From NCBI GenBank assembly GCA_016124855.1, contig WGMX01000014.1, forward strand, positions 1-64,000: a DNA stretch of 64,000 bases, given 5' to 3'. This DNA is from Anaerolineaceae bacterium (GTDB lineage Bacteria; Chloroflexota; Anaerolineae; Aggregatilineales; Phototrophicaceae). Positions 36,222 to 46,215 of this stretch are shown piece after piece. The notes beneath the pieces are model-generated. The model saw only the letters and a list, made by a program, of their open reading frames with translations, was not told the origin of the DNA and searched no databases. A program made the translations under genes and the position numbers. The first letter of the stretch is position 1. Each line of letters begins with the position of its first letter.

Positions 36222-36603
36222 CTTCAGCATCCGTTTCTTTCGCATCAGGTTCAGGAGGCGCAGCAGGAATATCCAGAGATTTAATCAAGTGATGTATCCG
36301 TTCGCCCCGCGCCAATGTTTTGTCCCAATGAAAAACCAAGTCCGGCGAATTGCGAAGTTGAATACGTTTACCTACCTCACGTCGTAGATAACCCTTGGCA
36401 CGCTGTAAGCCAGCCATCACTTGTTCTTCACGGCTCTCGTCACCTAAAGCATTTACGTAGATTGTGGCATACATCAATTCTGGATCAAGCTTTACTTCGG
36501 TCACCGTGATATGTTGTAGACGCGGGTCGGATACTTCGCGCAGCAGTAACTCGCTCAGGATGCCTTGAATTCGTTCTGACATCCGATCTTGTTTAATAGA
36601 CAT
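36208..36603 (-). CDS. rbfA: ribosome-binding factor A
   Basis: 131 aa. KH-like factor for 16S rRNA 5'-end maturation in the 30S subunit. It starts with an upstream-typical SERIQGILSELLLREVSDPR, followed by HITVTEVKLDPELMYATIYV and RREVGKRIQLRNSPDLVFHW, all family blocks. The acidic tail (EPDAKETDAEDELD) overlaps the next gene. It lies 117 bases after infB with a small hairpin in between. Confidence 0.95.
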   Translation of the reverse strand: MSIKQDRMSERIQGILSELLLREVSDPRLQHITVTEVKLDPELMYATIYVNALGDESREEQVMAGLQRAKGYLRREVGKRIQLRNSPDLVFHWDKTLARGERIHHLIKSLDIPAAPPEPDAKETDAEDELD

Positions 36604-36640
36604 GTTATTCTCCTTTTACAACCCGCCCATTACAACAAAC

Positions 36641-36658
36641 AAGGGGCAAATGCCCCTT
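36641..36658. repeat. hairpin between infB and rbfA
   Basis: AAGGGGCA (36641-36648) and TGCCCCTT (36651-36658) pair perfectly around AA. There is no U-tract on the minus strand, so it is probably not a full terminator; it may tune downstream expression or be a repeat relic. Confidence 0.45.
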
Positions 36659-36720
36659 ATCGCCGGGGTATTACACACCCCTCATTCTACAATATCTGTT
36701 ACGACCTCAAGGGAATGCGA

Positions 36721-38520
36721 TTAGTTCACACGTTCGCTGACATAGAATTCCAGCATGTCACCGACGACAAAACTATCAAAGTTGTTCAAACTCACGCCGC
36801 ATTCAAAGCCAGAACGCACTTCACGCACATCTTCTTTTTCACGCTTGAGTGAAGCGACAGTTAGATTCTCGGCAATGATCTTGTTGGCACGCTTGACGCG
36901 CACCTTTGCATTGCGCCGGAGTTCTCCATCGCGCACATAACTACCGGCAACCGTACCCGCCTTCGGTATTTTGAAGATTTGGCGCACTTCGGCTGTACCG
37001 ATATTTTTGTCGGCATAAACCGGTTCTAGCATACCTTGTAGTGCCAGTTCAATGTCTTCAAACAGCTTGTATATGATGTTATATAAGCGAATTTCTACAC
37101 CCATCGAGTCGGCGGTACGATGAGCAGCGTTATCAACATTGACCGAGAAACCAACAATGATTGCGCCCGATGCACTGGCGAGATTCACATCATTTTCGCT
37201 GATATTGCCAACATCAGCAGATAGAATTCGGATGGTAATCCCATCCTTATTGTTGCCGCTGATATTCTTCAATCCGTCGACAATCGGTTGAAGCGAACCC
37301 TGAACATCAACCTTCAGAACCAGTGCCAGTTCTTTAGTTTTTCCAGACTCAAATTGGGCAAACACATCCTCAAGCGTAAATGAACGTTCAAAGCGTAATG
37401 CTCCAGCCGCGTTCGCATCTCTGCGTTCTTCGGCAAGCAGCCGTGCAGCTTTGTCATTCCGAACTGTTTCGAAAGTGTCGCCGGGTTGAGGGGGTTCACT
37501 TAGACCCAGCACACGCACCGGCGTAGACGGGCCCGCTTCTTCTAACTTCTTACCGTTCTCGTCAAACATGGCCTTAACCCGACCATAGGCTTGCCCCGCA
37601 ACAACGATGTCGCCACGCTTCAATGTGCCATTCAGCACGAGAAGTGTCGCCATCGTACCTTGATGTGAACTTAATTCGGCTTCTAGCGTGATTCCTGATG
37701 GTTCTCCCTTTGGATTGGCAACGATCTCTTTATCCTCTGCGGTCAGCAGTACCGCTTCAAGCAAATCATCCAACCCTGTTCCCTGCTGGGCAGAGACCGG
37801 TACCACCAATGTATCCCCGCCCCATTCGTCGGGCGTCAATCCAATGTCGGCGAGCATTTTTTTGACATTTTCAACGTTGGCATTGCGCTTATCCGTCTTG
37901 GTAATCGCAACCACTACCGGCACATTTGCCGCTTGGGCATGGGTCAACGCCTCGCGGGTCGTCTGCATGACGCCATCGTCCGCCGCGACGACCAGAATAG
38001 CGACGTCCGCACCCTGCGCTCCGCGAGCCCGCATAGCCGTAAACGCTTCGTGACCGGGCGTATCTAAAAATGTGATCTGATTGCCATTATGAATAACACG
38101 GTAAGCGCCGATGTGTTGGGTTATACCACCTGCTTCACCAGCAGCGACGGTCGACTTGCGAATGGTATCGAGTAGAGTCGTCTTGCCATGGTCAACGTGA
38201 CCTAATATAGTCACAATCGGCGGGCGGCGAACGAGACTTTCGGGTTTTTCGTCGGCATATTTCTTACGCCATGTCTGCGCCTCGACCGCTTTTTGTTTTT
38301 CTTCTTCAACAGCGATAGCAGCGGCAGACTGAGCTTCAAAGCCCATTTCTTCAGCCACAATCGCCGCAGTATCAAAATCCACTTGCTGGTTGATTGAAGC
38401 CATGATGCCATTGGCAATCAAGCGCTTCATCACCTCAATCGGACTTGCGCCGATGATGTCAGCTAGTTCACGGACTGTTACAAATTCGGGAAGCAGAATT
38501 GCTTGCTTTTCTTGTGCCAT
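36721..38520 (-). CDS. infB: translation initiation factor IF-2
   Basis: 599 aa from ATG 38520, with GGAGG seven bases upstream. GTPase that brings formyl-Met-tRNA to the 30S subunit. A short IF2_N domain (about 10-65, [20 protein letters not shown]) leads directly to the G domain: G1 GHVDHGKT at 107-114, G3 DTPGH at 153-157, and G4 TKTD at 217-220 in place of the common NKID. Domains II-IV follow, with [19 protein letters not shown] at the start of the fMet-tRNA-binding part. The long N-terminal extension of proteobacterial IF-2 is missing. Confidence 0.96.
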   Translation of the reverse strand: MAQEKQAILLPEFVTVRELADIIGASPIEVMKRLIANGIMASINQQVDFDTAAIVAEEMGFEAQSAAAIAVEEEKQKAVEAQTWRKKYADEKPESLVRRPPIVTILGHVDHGKTTLLDTIRKSTVAAGEAGGITQHIGAYRVIHNGNQITFLDTPGHEAFTAMRARGAQGADVAILVVAADDGVMQTTREALTHAQAANVPVVVAITKTDKRNANVENVKKMLADIGLTPDEWGGDTLVVPVSAQQGTGLDDLLEAVLLTAEDKEIVANPKGEPSGITLEAELSSHQGTMATLLVLNGTLKRGDIVVAGQAYGRVKAMFDENGKKLEEAGPSTPVRVLGLSEPPQPGDTFETVRNDKAARLLAEERRDANAAGALRFERSFTLEDVFAQFESGKTKELALVLKVDVQGSLQPIVDGLKNISGNNKDGITIRILSADVGNISENDVNLASASGAIIVGFSVNVDNAAHRTADSMGVEIRLYNIIYKLFEDIELALQGMLEPVYADKNIGTAEVRQIFKIPKAGTVAGSYVRDGELRRNAKVRVKRANKIIAENLTVASLKREKEDVREVRSGFECGVSLNNFDSFVVGDMLEFYVSERVN

Positions 38521-38642
38521 ATCTTTGACCTCCAAATTAAGGAGCGACAGGCCAGAAAAGCAATTAGGAGCTTAGCATAGACCTATCGCGTTTAATAGAT
38601 GTTTGGCGATGTTTGCCATCGTCGATTCATGATTCTTGCCCA

Positions 38643-38918
38643 TCATGCTTTGGGCTTGGCCAGTTGTAGGCGTTCACGATCTTCATGAGTTAATTGCATC
38701 CGCAGCGCCTGAGCCAGTACATCTGATTGCACCACCCTCTCCCAACAACTTTCGCGGTCACAAAGATATGCACCGCGCCCATTCATTTTACCAGTTACAT
38801 CCACTTGAATACCATCCGCAGTACGGACAATGCGGACGAGCGTTCGTTTACCAGCCTTTTGCCGACAAACGACACACGTCCGCACAGGAATATGCTTGAC
38901 TCGCTGTTGTTCAGTCAT
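38643..38918 (-). CDS. ylxR: YlxR family RNA-binding protein
   Basis: 91 aa from ATG 38918 (a start at 38945 would overlap nusA). The DUF448 signature is clear: PVRTCVVCRQKAGKRTLVRI with a Cys pair, then GKMNGRGAYLC. It is a small basic protein between nusA and infB, its usual position, probably binding RNA or affecting transcription. It starts 11 bases after the nusA stop. Confidence 0.92.
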   Translation of the reverse strand: MTEQQRVKHIPVRTCVVCRQKAGKRTLVRIVRTADGIQVDVTGKMNGRGAYLCDRESCWERVVQSDVLAQALRMQLTHEDRERLQLAKPKA

Positions 38919-38929
38919 GATAACCGAAC

Positions 38930-40813
38930 TTATTCGTCGTCCCACTCGTCGCTGCCACGTCCACCTTTGCGGCGACGCTTGGCAATAACTTGACCGATTT
39001 CCTCGTCAAAAATAAGCTGACGACGCTGCAAACGCTCCTTCTTCTTCTCGCTCTTTTTCTTTCCTGAAGATTGTTTGCTGTCCTCAAACTCTTCCTCGTA
39101 GTCATCTACCGGGGCGGCCGCTACGACCGGCTTTTCCTTCCAAGTTGTGGGCTTAACCGGTTTAGGCACCTCGACTGGCATATCTTCATCACCAAATGCC
39201 CCGGCAGGTACGGCGTCTTCCTCAACTTCGGCAGCAACTTCTTCTTCGACCGGTGCAGCAGCGATAGCCGCTTCCACTTCCGCAGCAGCTTCTTCTACTG
39301 GAGCCTCTTCTTCGCCCTCAGGAATAACAATCTTATCGAGGGCCGCCTGTACCCGCATAAGCGAGTCCTCAGGCAAATCCTTGAGCAGGAAGCGCAGCCG
39401 ATCTTCATCGATTAAGAAGCGCCACATAATTTCACCGACATTTTCCAGCGGCTGTAGAACTTCGATAATGCTATCCGGCAGTTCAAGCGAAGTGATTGGC
39501 AGCGTAAATGCACGCTGTGGTAAGGTAGCTTTGACTGCGTTGATTTCTGCAACACGCGCTTGACGTGCTGCATCTCGCCGTGCCAGCAAACGCCGTTCCA
39601 CAACATCTGCGAACCGTGCCAGCGTATTGTATTCCTCTGGCATAACTGTCTTGTTTGCATTCTTTTTGTCGATAATCCGCTGCACATCTTCAATCATGGC
39701 AGCATTCGTTGTCTTCAAATCGCTTAGCGTCGGATTATCAAGGTTGTTCAAAGCATCAGCTACTGCCTCGGTCACGCTCTTGATGTCAATGCGCCAGCCT
39801 GTGAGTTTCGCGGCCAATCGCGCATTCTGTCCCTCACGACCTATCGCCAATGACAACTGGTCGTCAGGCACAATAACAACGGCTGTACGGCCAGCATCAG
39901 GATCGTCTTCAAGATAAACACCGCTCACACGTGATGGGCTGAGGGCCTTCGCTATAAACTGCTCTTGGTTAAGATTCCACTCAATGACGTCGATTTTCTC
40001 GTCATGCAGTTCTTTGACGATATTCTGAATACGGATGCCGCGCATTCCTACACAAGCGCCTACCGGATCAATACCTTCCTGAAGGGCTGCGACAGCAACC
40101 TTGGAGCGGTAGCCGGCTTCACGCGCAATATTCTTGATTTCAACTTGCCCGTTATAGATTTCGGGAACTTCGTACTCTAGCAAGCGGCGCAGCATATTGC
40201 GGTGGCTGCGGCTGACTATGATTTGCGGCCCGCGATTGCTGTTCTTAACTTCAAACAGATAAGCGCGAACCTTATCGTGCGGCTTATAGCGCTCACCCGG
40301 AATTTGCTGGTTCCGCGGCATCATTGCTTCCGCACGTCCCAAACTCAAGGTAATAACCGCAGCGTTAACACTCTGGACTGTGCCTGTAATCAAATCACCT
40401 TCACGGTCAATATACTCGTCATAAAGGGACTGACGTTCGGCTTCACGTATTTTTTGCAGAATAACTTGTTTAGCAGTCTGCGCCGCAATACGACCAAATT
40501 TCTTGGTCGTTCCCTCAAGCTGAACCATCACGGTATCACCGAGGTTACATTCCGGCTCGAAGTAACGGGCTTTTTCAAGAGTCACTTCAGTATGGTCGTC
40601 CATCACTTCTTCGACGACTTCTTTTTCGACAAAAATACGTGCGCGACCAGTATTGGGATCAATTTTGACATCAACCGCCTGTGCCGCACTCGCACCCACA
40701 TCACGCCGATAAGCCGAAACAAGGGCATTCTGCAATGCCTCCATCACGACATCACGCGGAAGTGACCGAAGTTCTGTAATTTCACCAAACGCGATTTCAA
40801 ACTCGCTTTTCAT
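38930..40813 (-). CDS. nusA: transcription termination/antitermination factor NusA
   Basis: 627 aa from ATG 40813. It binds RNA polymerase and modulates pausing and termination. NusA N-terminal domain (about 1-130), S1 domain (about 135-200, [20 protein letters not shown]), and KH1 and KH2 (about 210-345; [40 protein letters not shown]). The C-terminal 270 residues are unusual: a helical region, an Ala/Glu-rich acidic stretch (about 500-560) and a Lys/Arg-rich tail. The ORF beginning nine codons earlier is less likely. First gene of the operon; rimP is not upstream. Confidence 0.94.
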   Translation of the reverse strand: MKSEFEIAFGEITELRSLPRDVVMEALQNALVSAYRRDVGASAAQAVDVKIDPNTGRARIFVEKEVVEEVMDDHTEVTLEKARYFEPECNLGDTVMVQLEGTTKKFGRIAAQTAKQVILQKIREAERQSLYDEYIDREGDLITGTVQSVNAAVITLSLGRAEAMMPRNQQIPGERYKPHDKVRAYLFEVKNSNRGPQIIVSRSHRNMLRRLLEYEVPEIYNGQVEIKNIAREAGYRSKVAVAALQEGIDPVGACVGMRGIRIQNIVKELHDEKIDVIEWNLNQEQFIAKALSPSRVSGVYLEDDPDAGRTAVVIVPDDQLSLAIGREGQNARLAAKLTGWRIDIKSVTEAVADALNNLDNPTLSDLKTTNAAMIEDVQRIIDKKNANKTVMPEEYNTLARFADVVERRLLARRDAARQARVAEINAVKATLPQRAFTLPITSLELPDSIIEVLQPLENVGEIMWRFLIDEDRLRFLLKDLPEDSLMRVQAALDKIVIPEGEEEAPVEEAAAEVEAAIAAAPVEEEVAAEVEEDAVPAGAFGDEDMPVEVPKPVKPTTWKEKPVVAAAPVDDYEEEFEDSKQSSGKKKSEKKKERLQRRQLIFDEEIGQVIAKRRRKGGRGSDEWDDE

Positions 40814-40930
40814 ATACCCCTGACCATATCCCCCTCGCAAGGGATAAATGCCTCATAATTTGTGCTAATCATACACGAAATAGACGAAAGAGGGCAGACA
40901 ACTACCGATGCAACTTGCACAATAATGACG

Positions 40931-40960
40931 AAAAGTGGGGGTTGCCCACTTTTCTCACAC
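40931..40960 (-). terminator. terminator of the glycan operon
   Basis: AAAAGTGGG (40931-40939) and CCCACTTTT (40945-40953) form a stem; on the minus strand it continues TTTTCGTC. It lies 67 bases after the Agl23-like gene and before nusA. Confidence 0.75.
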
Positions 40961-41019
40961 GCAAATATGTTATCACATTACTAAGCAAATGACAAGACTC
41001 TTCGCTCAGTAAACGCGTA

Positions 41020-44000
41020 TTAACCGGCTGCTGTCGCTTCCGCCGTGGCTTCCGAAGTATTCTCCGCAGACACACCGACTTCGACCGTGGCCTCCGGTGT
41101 AATTTCGATAACATTGCCAGCAGGCGCTACCACTTCAACCGTTGACTCGGCTCCAGACTGCTGCTGTACAGGAGGCTGAACAACCGCTGGTGCAGGGAAT
41201 GGAGTGAAACGCAGTATTCGTCCTGCTCCCGCGTCTGCAACATAAACGTTTCCTTGAACATCTAGCGTCACGCCACCAACGCTATTCAGTTGACCCGGAT
41301 TGAGTCCCGCCGTGTCGCGATTGAGTTCCCCGAAAGAACCAACACAATTACCGTCTGTGCCATATACCAGTACACGTCCAGCATCGGGATCGGTAATATA
41401 GACCAGCTTACGTGAGGCATCTATAGCCAAATAAGGTCTATTCCCTTGATCTTCTTGCCATCCACGCACCTTAAAGCTGTTGATGGTTATACCATTTGCA
41501 TCTCGATAGGTCGTAGATGGAGCGCCATCGAGCGTAAAGACCGAGATTCGTTTGTTCCAGTAATCAGCAACATACAACAAACCGTCAGCACCAATTGTCA
41601 CGCTACTGGGTTCATCCAACTGGCCAACGTCGCTGCCTGCCGAACCAATATCACGCAAATATTCACCGCTGCTTGTATAGACACGAATGCGTTTGTTGCC
41701 CGTATCGGCTACATAGACATTCTCTTGGCTGTCAACAGCAATGCCACGCGGCCCCCAGAAACCATCAACCGGTTCAGCCTGTGCTTTGTCACCAAACTCA
41801 CCACGCTGCCCCCAACTATTGAGGAACTTGCCATCAGGGGTAAACACCTGAATTCGATAATTCCATGTATCAGCCACATAAATGTTTCCACTTGGGCCAA
41901 TAGCGATACCGCTTGGACGGTTAAACACACCACCGCTGTCAGCTCCGTTAAACTTATTGTAGTAAGGATCACCTTCTACATAAAGCTGTCCAAATTGGCC
42001 AAAGCTGGTCGCAAACGTTCCATCCGCATTAAAAATTGATATGCGATGGTTAAACTCTTCAGCCGCGTAAATCTGACCATCTTTATTGACGGCAATTTGG
42101 CGCGGATGGTTCATCGCCAGTGCATTTTGTCCTGCTGCTTCGTATACTTGGCTGGCCTGTAGTGGCTGCCAATTAGCGGTGCATTGGTTAGTCTGCAAAG
42201 TATTGGCCGCTACAGCTTGGCCATCACCAACACCTAAATTCCAAACTTGCGCCGCAATATCTTTGCGGATAAAGACATACATCCGGTCGGCGACGGGCCA
42301 CTTGGTCAAGCTAAAATCCTTCTGAAGGGCCTGCCCATAAGCCGTATAATCACGCCGCCACCAAATATCCCACATCCCCTGACGAATAGCCGCCGAATTT
42401 GGATTGGTAAAATCAAATGTATTGATCACCCGATCCGCTGTCATGTTGAAATAGTCCTGCATCGGCCACCACATACGTGGATAATCAAATTGATAGTAAT
42501 TATCTGACAGCGCGTCGACAGCTTTAGACTTATTTTCGTCGCCAACAATGACAACCATTTGGTCTTGCATGTCTTTTGGACTTGGATTCTCGCCCAAGAA
42601 ACGCGCAGTTGCCGTCGGGAAATTGCGGAAATACCATGCCCCCGGCCACGAGATTTTGAAGTCGTAACCAAACTTCAAATCCATACCGCCGCTTATACGT
42701 TTGCTTAAATCCTCGATTTGTTCTTCGACAGCCTTATTGGCAGGCGCACCATGGGCGTACACCAAAAACTCGGTCGCTAAATCGTAGTTAATAAAAGATG
42801 CCATCCACGCCGAACGAAACGTGAGAAAAGCCAGCGATATGAAAACCACAACACCAATCATCACGCGTAGTTGGGCAAAACCTGTCTGCATGACTAATCG
42901 AACAATAGCGTAGATCACGCCTGCTCCAACCGCGATGCCTGCAATCCACTGGAACATCTTGGTTAGCTGAGCCTGCTCCAAACCGCCAACGCCACCAAAT
43001 ACAAATGGAGCAGCTAGCTGAGCCAGCGCCACAAATAACAGCGGTAGCAAAAGCAGATACATCCAGTTACGTTTCACAAACGCTTGAAGGTCAATCCGTT
43101 CGAAGAAACGCCCGAAGTACCAGCCAGCAAGAAAGATCATCGGCGTGGTGAGATGCGTTCCCAGCCACGGCATCTTTTCGCCTGCGAGCGTGAACGCGAT
43201 CAGAATAAATATCGCCCACCATGAAATGAAGATCAACACAGGCATCCGCCCCAACCATTCGTCAGGGTCAGCATTACCTCTACGCCTCAATACTGGAAGT
43301 GGTTCAACCGGTAGGACGGCATCCTCAGTTGCTACAAAATTCATGTCGGGCAGTTCATCGCCCGAATAAGCTAGCGACGCTTCCAGCTGGTTTTTGTCAC
43401 GGGTCGCCGCTCGCTCTTGGCGGAAGCGCCAGAATATCGCCATGCCACTCAACATGGCAAGTATGCTGCCAATCACAGGCAAAAATTCATAGAATGGCAT
43501 GATTAGCCCCAAGTAGTAATACTGGGGCTGGCTGCCACGACGTTCACTTTGCTGTTGGAGCCAATAACCGAGGCTTCCGAACATGCCCGTTCCGATGCCG
43601 TACAAGTTGGTAAATACAGTTGTGAAAAAGAATAGGAACAGGGCATGGAAGATGGCAACACAAATTAACCAGCGTTTTGGATTCCAGATTAGCCCGATAG
43701 TTACGGAAATCAATATCGCGGGCCAGACAGTCAAGGAAACTACAGCGATTTGTCCCCCTGTTTGCGTCAGATCAAATTGTAATGGGACAGCCGCCTGTAC
43801 TGCATTGGCAACTTCCAATAACGAAGTGACATCTTTCGGATGCATGGCTTTCATGATAAATGGTGTTGCCCATGGCAAGACCAACGTGACCATAATCACC
43901 ATTAAATCGACTTCCGGGAAGCGGCGCAGCTTCGCCCAAATGCCAGATCGCCACATATAAATGAGTACGGCAATGACGACAATGGCCAGCGCCCACTCGG

Positions 44001-45048
44001 CATATAGTGGCAGCGATGCATAGGGTGGTATTGCCGCGTCTTTGGGGATTTTTGAAGCTTCTTCAACAATCAACAACACACTAGTTACAACGACAATTAA
44101 GGCCACCATAGGCAGCACATCCATCCACGGTGTACGTCCCTTCCCCCGCCGCGAAATCCACAACATTGGCCCGGTGACAATCAGCAGCATGGCAAATATC
44201 GCGGCTGCCGACCATTTGATTAAACTTGCGAAATCAGTTGTCCCCGGTTCTGGTGCTGGTGTCAAGGGAATCACACTGACGATGACATAGAACGCCAACG
44301 CGGCAACGCCACCTAGCAAAACTGTCAGTGACAGAAAGTAGAATAAACTCCTACCGGGCAGCCGAAAATACTGCTGTCCAACCCGCACCAGCCAATATAA
44401 AAATAAGATCGCGAAGAAAATGATGATGTACATGAACGCGACTTCTTTAGTCGCCATACTGCACAGCATCGCGCCCGAAAAAATGTATAACCAGCGGGCC
44501 TTACGCCTCAGGTTTGGCGGCCCGTTTAAATACATCAATACGCAGTACACCATAATCAACGTGAAGAAAATGGATGGTGTATCCTCTCGTATATAGCGGT
44601 TGTAATACAATATCAAGGGCGATATTAGGAACATCACAGATGCTAAAATAGCCCCCCACCGCCCTATCCAGCGTCTGAAGAGCAGAGGGAACATCACCAT
44701 CAGAATGCCTAACACAGCCGGATAAATACGAGCCGTGAAGTCGTTATCACCAAATAGGAAATAGTCCAGCGCCGTCATATGAAACAGAATCGGTCCGTGC
44801 ATCAGCGGCGTATGAGCGAAAACACCCGTTTTGTATAAGTCCCACGAAAACTTGGTGTGCAAGCTCTCATCATGACTCATTGTCCTTGTGCCAAGGCTGT
44901 AGAACCGCGTAAAAATCGCCAGCAGCAAGATGACGATGTAAACCGTTGTTTCCCAATTTATATGGAACGATTTTGTTAACCATCCCTCAGCAGAGGCAGT
45001 TTTGGGTTCTGCAAATAGCGCATTTTCTGGTTGTCTTGATAAGTCCAT
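41020..45048 (-). CDS. Agl23-like glycosyltransferase (GT39 superfamily) fused to NHL repeats
   Basis: 1342 aa. The N-terminal half is a polytopic membrane protein of the Agl23/TIGR03663 type. MSHDESLHTKFSWDLYKTGV has the D60/E61 pair expected in the first external loop of GT39/oligosaccharyltransferase-like enzymes. About a dozen helices run to residue about 760. From about 980 to 1290 there are several NHL/beta-propeller repeats (DGQIYAAEEFNHRISIFNADG-like, VYVADTGNKRIRVY), then a Thr/Ala/Glu-rich tail. Likely role: transferring sugars from polyprenyl phosphate outside the membrane, with the propeller as an external binding module (inference). RBS GAGGA. Last gene before the terminator, 12 bases after the anti-sigma gene. 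Confidence 0.85.
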   Translation of the reverse strand: MDLSRQPENALFAEPKTASAEGWLTKSFHINWETTVYIVILLLAIFTRFYSLGTRTMSHDESLHTKFSWDLYKTGVFAHTPLMHGPILFHMTALDYFLFGDNDFTARIYPAVLGILMVMFPLLFRRWIGRWGAILASVMFLISPLILYYNRYIREDTPSIFFTLIMVYCVLMYLNGPPNLRRKARWLYIFSGAMLCSMATKEVAFMYIIIFFAILFLYWLVRVGQQYFRLPGRSLFYFLSLTVLLGGVAALAFYVIVSVIPLTPAPEPGTTDFASLIKWSAAAIFAMLLIVTGPMLWISRRGKGRTPWMDVLPMVALIVVVTSVLLIVEEASKIPKDAAIPPYASLPLYAEWALAIVVIAVLIYMWRSGIWAKLRRFPEVDLMVIMVTLVLPWATPFIMKAMHPKDVTSLLEVANAVQAAVPLQFDLTQTGGQIAVVSLTVWPAILISVTIGLIWNPKRWLICVAIFHALFLFFFTTVFTNLYGIGTGMFGSLGYWLQQQSERRGSQPQYYYLGLIMPFYEFLPVIGSILAMLSGMAIFWRFRQERAATRDKNQLEASLAYSGDELPDMNFVATEDAVLPVEPLPVLRRRGNADPDEWLGRMPVLIFISWWAIFILIAFTLAGEKMPWLGTHLTTPMIFLAGWYFGRFFERIDLQAFVKRNWMYLLLLPLLFVALAQLAAPFVFGGVGGLEQAQLTKMFQWIAGIAVGAGVIYAIVRLVMQTGFAQLRVMIGVVVFISLAFLTFRSAWMASFINYDLATEFLVYAHGAPANKAVEEQIEDLSKRISGGMDLKFGYDFKISWPGAWYFRNFPTATARFLGENPSPKDMQDQMVVIVGDENKSKAVDALSDNYYQFDYPRMWWPMQDYFNMTADRVINTFDFTNPNSAAIRQGMWDIWWRRDYTAYGQALQKDFSLTKWPVADRMYVFIRKDIAAQVWNLGVGDGQAVAANTLQTNQCTANWQPLQASQVYEAAGQNALAMNHPRQIAVNKDGQIYAAEEFNHRISIFNADGTFATSFGQFGQLYVEGDPYYNKFNGADSGGVFNRPSGIAIGPSGNIYVADTWNYRIQVFTPDGKFLNSWGQRGEFGDKAQAEPVDGFWGPRGIAVDSQENVYVADTGNKRIRVYTSSGEYLRDIGSAGSDVGQLDEPSSVTIGADGLLYVADYWNKRISVFTLDGAPSTTYRDANGITINSFKVRGWQEDQGNRPYLAIDASRKLVYITDPDAGRVLVYGTDGNCVGSFGELNRDTAGLNPGQLNSVGGVTLDVQGNVYVADAGAGRILRFTPFPAPAVVQPPVQQQSGAESTVEVVAPAGNVIEITPEATVEVGVSAENTSEATAEATAAG

Positions 45049-45060
45049 TACGTCCTCAAA

Positions 45061-45558
45061 TTAGGGTGTACTGATGACATCTAGGTGTAAAGTTACAGGT
45101 AATTTCGCAGGTGCAGGCGTCTGGCTGATTTCAAATGCAACCGATACACCTTGTTCGGTGGCAACAGTGCCATTAGGCGTAACACGTAGCAAAGGGGCGG
45201 GCTGTGTTGGGGGTTCTGCCAGCACTTGATTGCTTCGTCCGAGCGCAAACGGTATTAAAAGCAATATCGTAATCGCGACCATCGCCATTCCGTAGCGCAG
45301 CGGATAATAATTCGATGTACGACGTACCGCATCAAGCCGGGCAGCCGCCCAAACCCGGTCAAACGTTGGTGGTCGTCCACTGTTTATAATAGGAATTGTT
45401 CTGCCCAATTCACTTGATATGCGTTTATGCTCTAAATAAAGTGTATAACACGTTTGGCAGCGATCGAGATGTTCACCAATTTTACGCTGTTGATTTGGCG
45501 GCAGATCACGATGTAAATACGTTATCAAATGCTTTTGACAGTGTTTGCAAGAAATCAT
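45061..45558 (-). CDS. zinc-finger anti-sigma factor
   Basis: 165 aa. The N-terminal zf-HC2 domain has C4 and C7 near the start and the H-x3-C-x2-C HLDRCQTC at about residues 31-38, which bind zinc and sequester the sigma factor. One transmembrane helix (about 92-112, MAMVAITILLLIPFALG) follows, and an extracytoplasmic beta-type domain forms the end. Its ATG overlaps the sigma stop (ATGA), so the two are made in fixed ratio. Sits inside the envelope-glycan gene block. Confidence 0.9.
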   Translation of the reverse strand: MISCKHCQKHLITYLHRDLPPNQQRKIGEHLDRCQTCYTLYLEHKRISSELGRTIPIINSGRPPTFDRVWAAARLDAVRRTSNYYPLRYGMAMVAITILLLIPFALGRSNQVLAEPPTQPAPLLRVTPNGTVATEQGVSVAFEISQTPAPAKLPVTLHLDVISTP

Positions 45559-46151
45559 GATGATAATTCAACACCTAGTAAGGCATCTAACAGATTCTCA
45601 CTCGCAGGTTGAAGCACACTTCTGAGCTGTTCATGAGCCAACCGCACCCGGCTTTCGGCTGTCTTTTGTGGACACCCAATAACTTCTGCCATCTCACGAA
45701 ACGTTAAGTTATGTCCATAACGCAGCACCACGGCTTCGCGCAATCGCGGTGACAGCGCTGAAAGTGCCTGCTCAATAGCGGCTTTCGCGTCACGGTCTGC
45801 TAAACGAGCTTCCGGTGCATCTGAATGAGGCGCGGGTAAATCCAACGAGAGGAGTCCTGCAATATTCCACCAGCGACCACGTCGATATAAATTGCGGCAG
45901 CGGCTTAAGGCGATAGTATACAACCACGTCTTAAACGAAGCGCGTGATTCGTCATAGCGATGTAGATTTTTAAAGCCATATACAAACGCTTCTTGCATGA
46001 TGTCTTCAGCATCCTGCTTATTCATCAGCAAACCATAGCACAGGCGATAAATACTCGGCGCACACAGGGCATATAACGCCTCAAAACCTGCTTGGTCGCC
46101 GGCCAAACATTGGTTTATCACCGCTGCTATTTCATCTGATTGCTGATTCAT
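45555..46151 (-). CDS. ECF-type RNA polymerase sigma factor
   Basis: 198 aa from ATG 46151 (ATG 46163 is an alternative with G-rich bases directly against it). Region 2 has DAEDIMQEAFVYGFKNLHRY and FKTWLYTIALSRCRNLYRR; region 4 has LSPRLREAVVLRYGHNLTF and REMAEVIGCPQKTAESR. Regions 1 and 3 are missing, as in ECF factors. It is paired with the downstream anti-sigma and probably directs transcription of an envelope-stress regulon; an autoregulated promoter before the gene is possible but not identified. Confidence 0.92.
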   Translation of the reverse strand: MNQQSDEIAAVINQCLAGDQAGFEALYALCAPSIYRLCYGLLMNKQDAEDIMQEAFVYGFKNLHRYDESRASFKTWLYTIALSRCRNLYRRGRWWNIAGLLSLDLPAPHSDAPEARLADRDAKAAIEQALSALSPRLREAVVLRYGHNLTFREMAEVIGCPQKTAESRVRLAHEQLRSVLQPASENLLDALLGVELSS

Positions 46152-46215
46152 GAACCATCCCATCCCCTAACTGCTGCTCATTCCACAATTTATACACAAG
46201 AAGATTAACCATTCC

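Noticed and set aside
36641..36658. Full rho-independent terminator between infB and rbfA
   Set aside because: A two-base loop and no U-tract on the transcribed strand; it would also split an operon that is normally continuous.
40202..40765. 187-codon plus-strand frame within nusA
   Set aside because: Antisense to the S1/KH part of nusA and without start signals.
41446..42039. 197-codon plus-strand frame within the Agl23-like gene
   Set aside because: It mirrors the NHL repeats on the opposite strand; repetitive coding sequence often gives such open frames.
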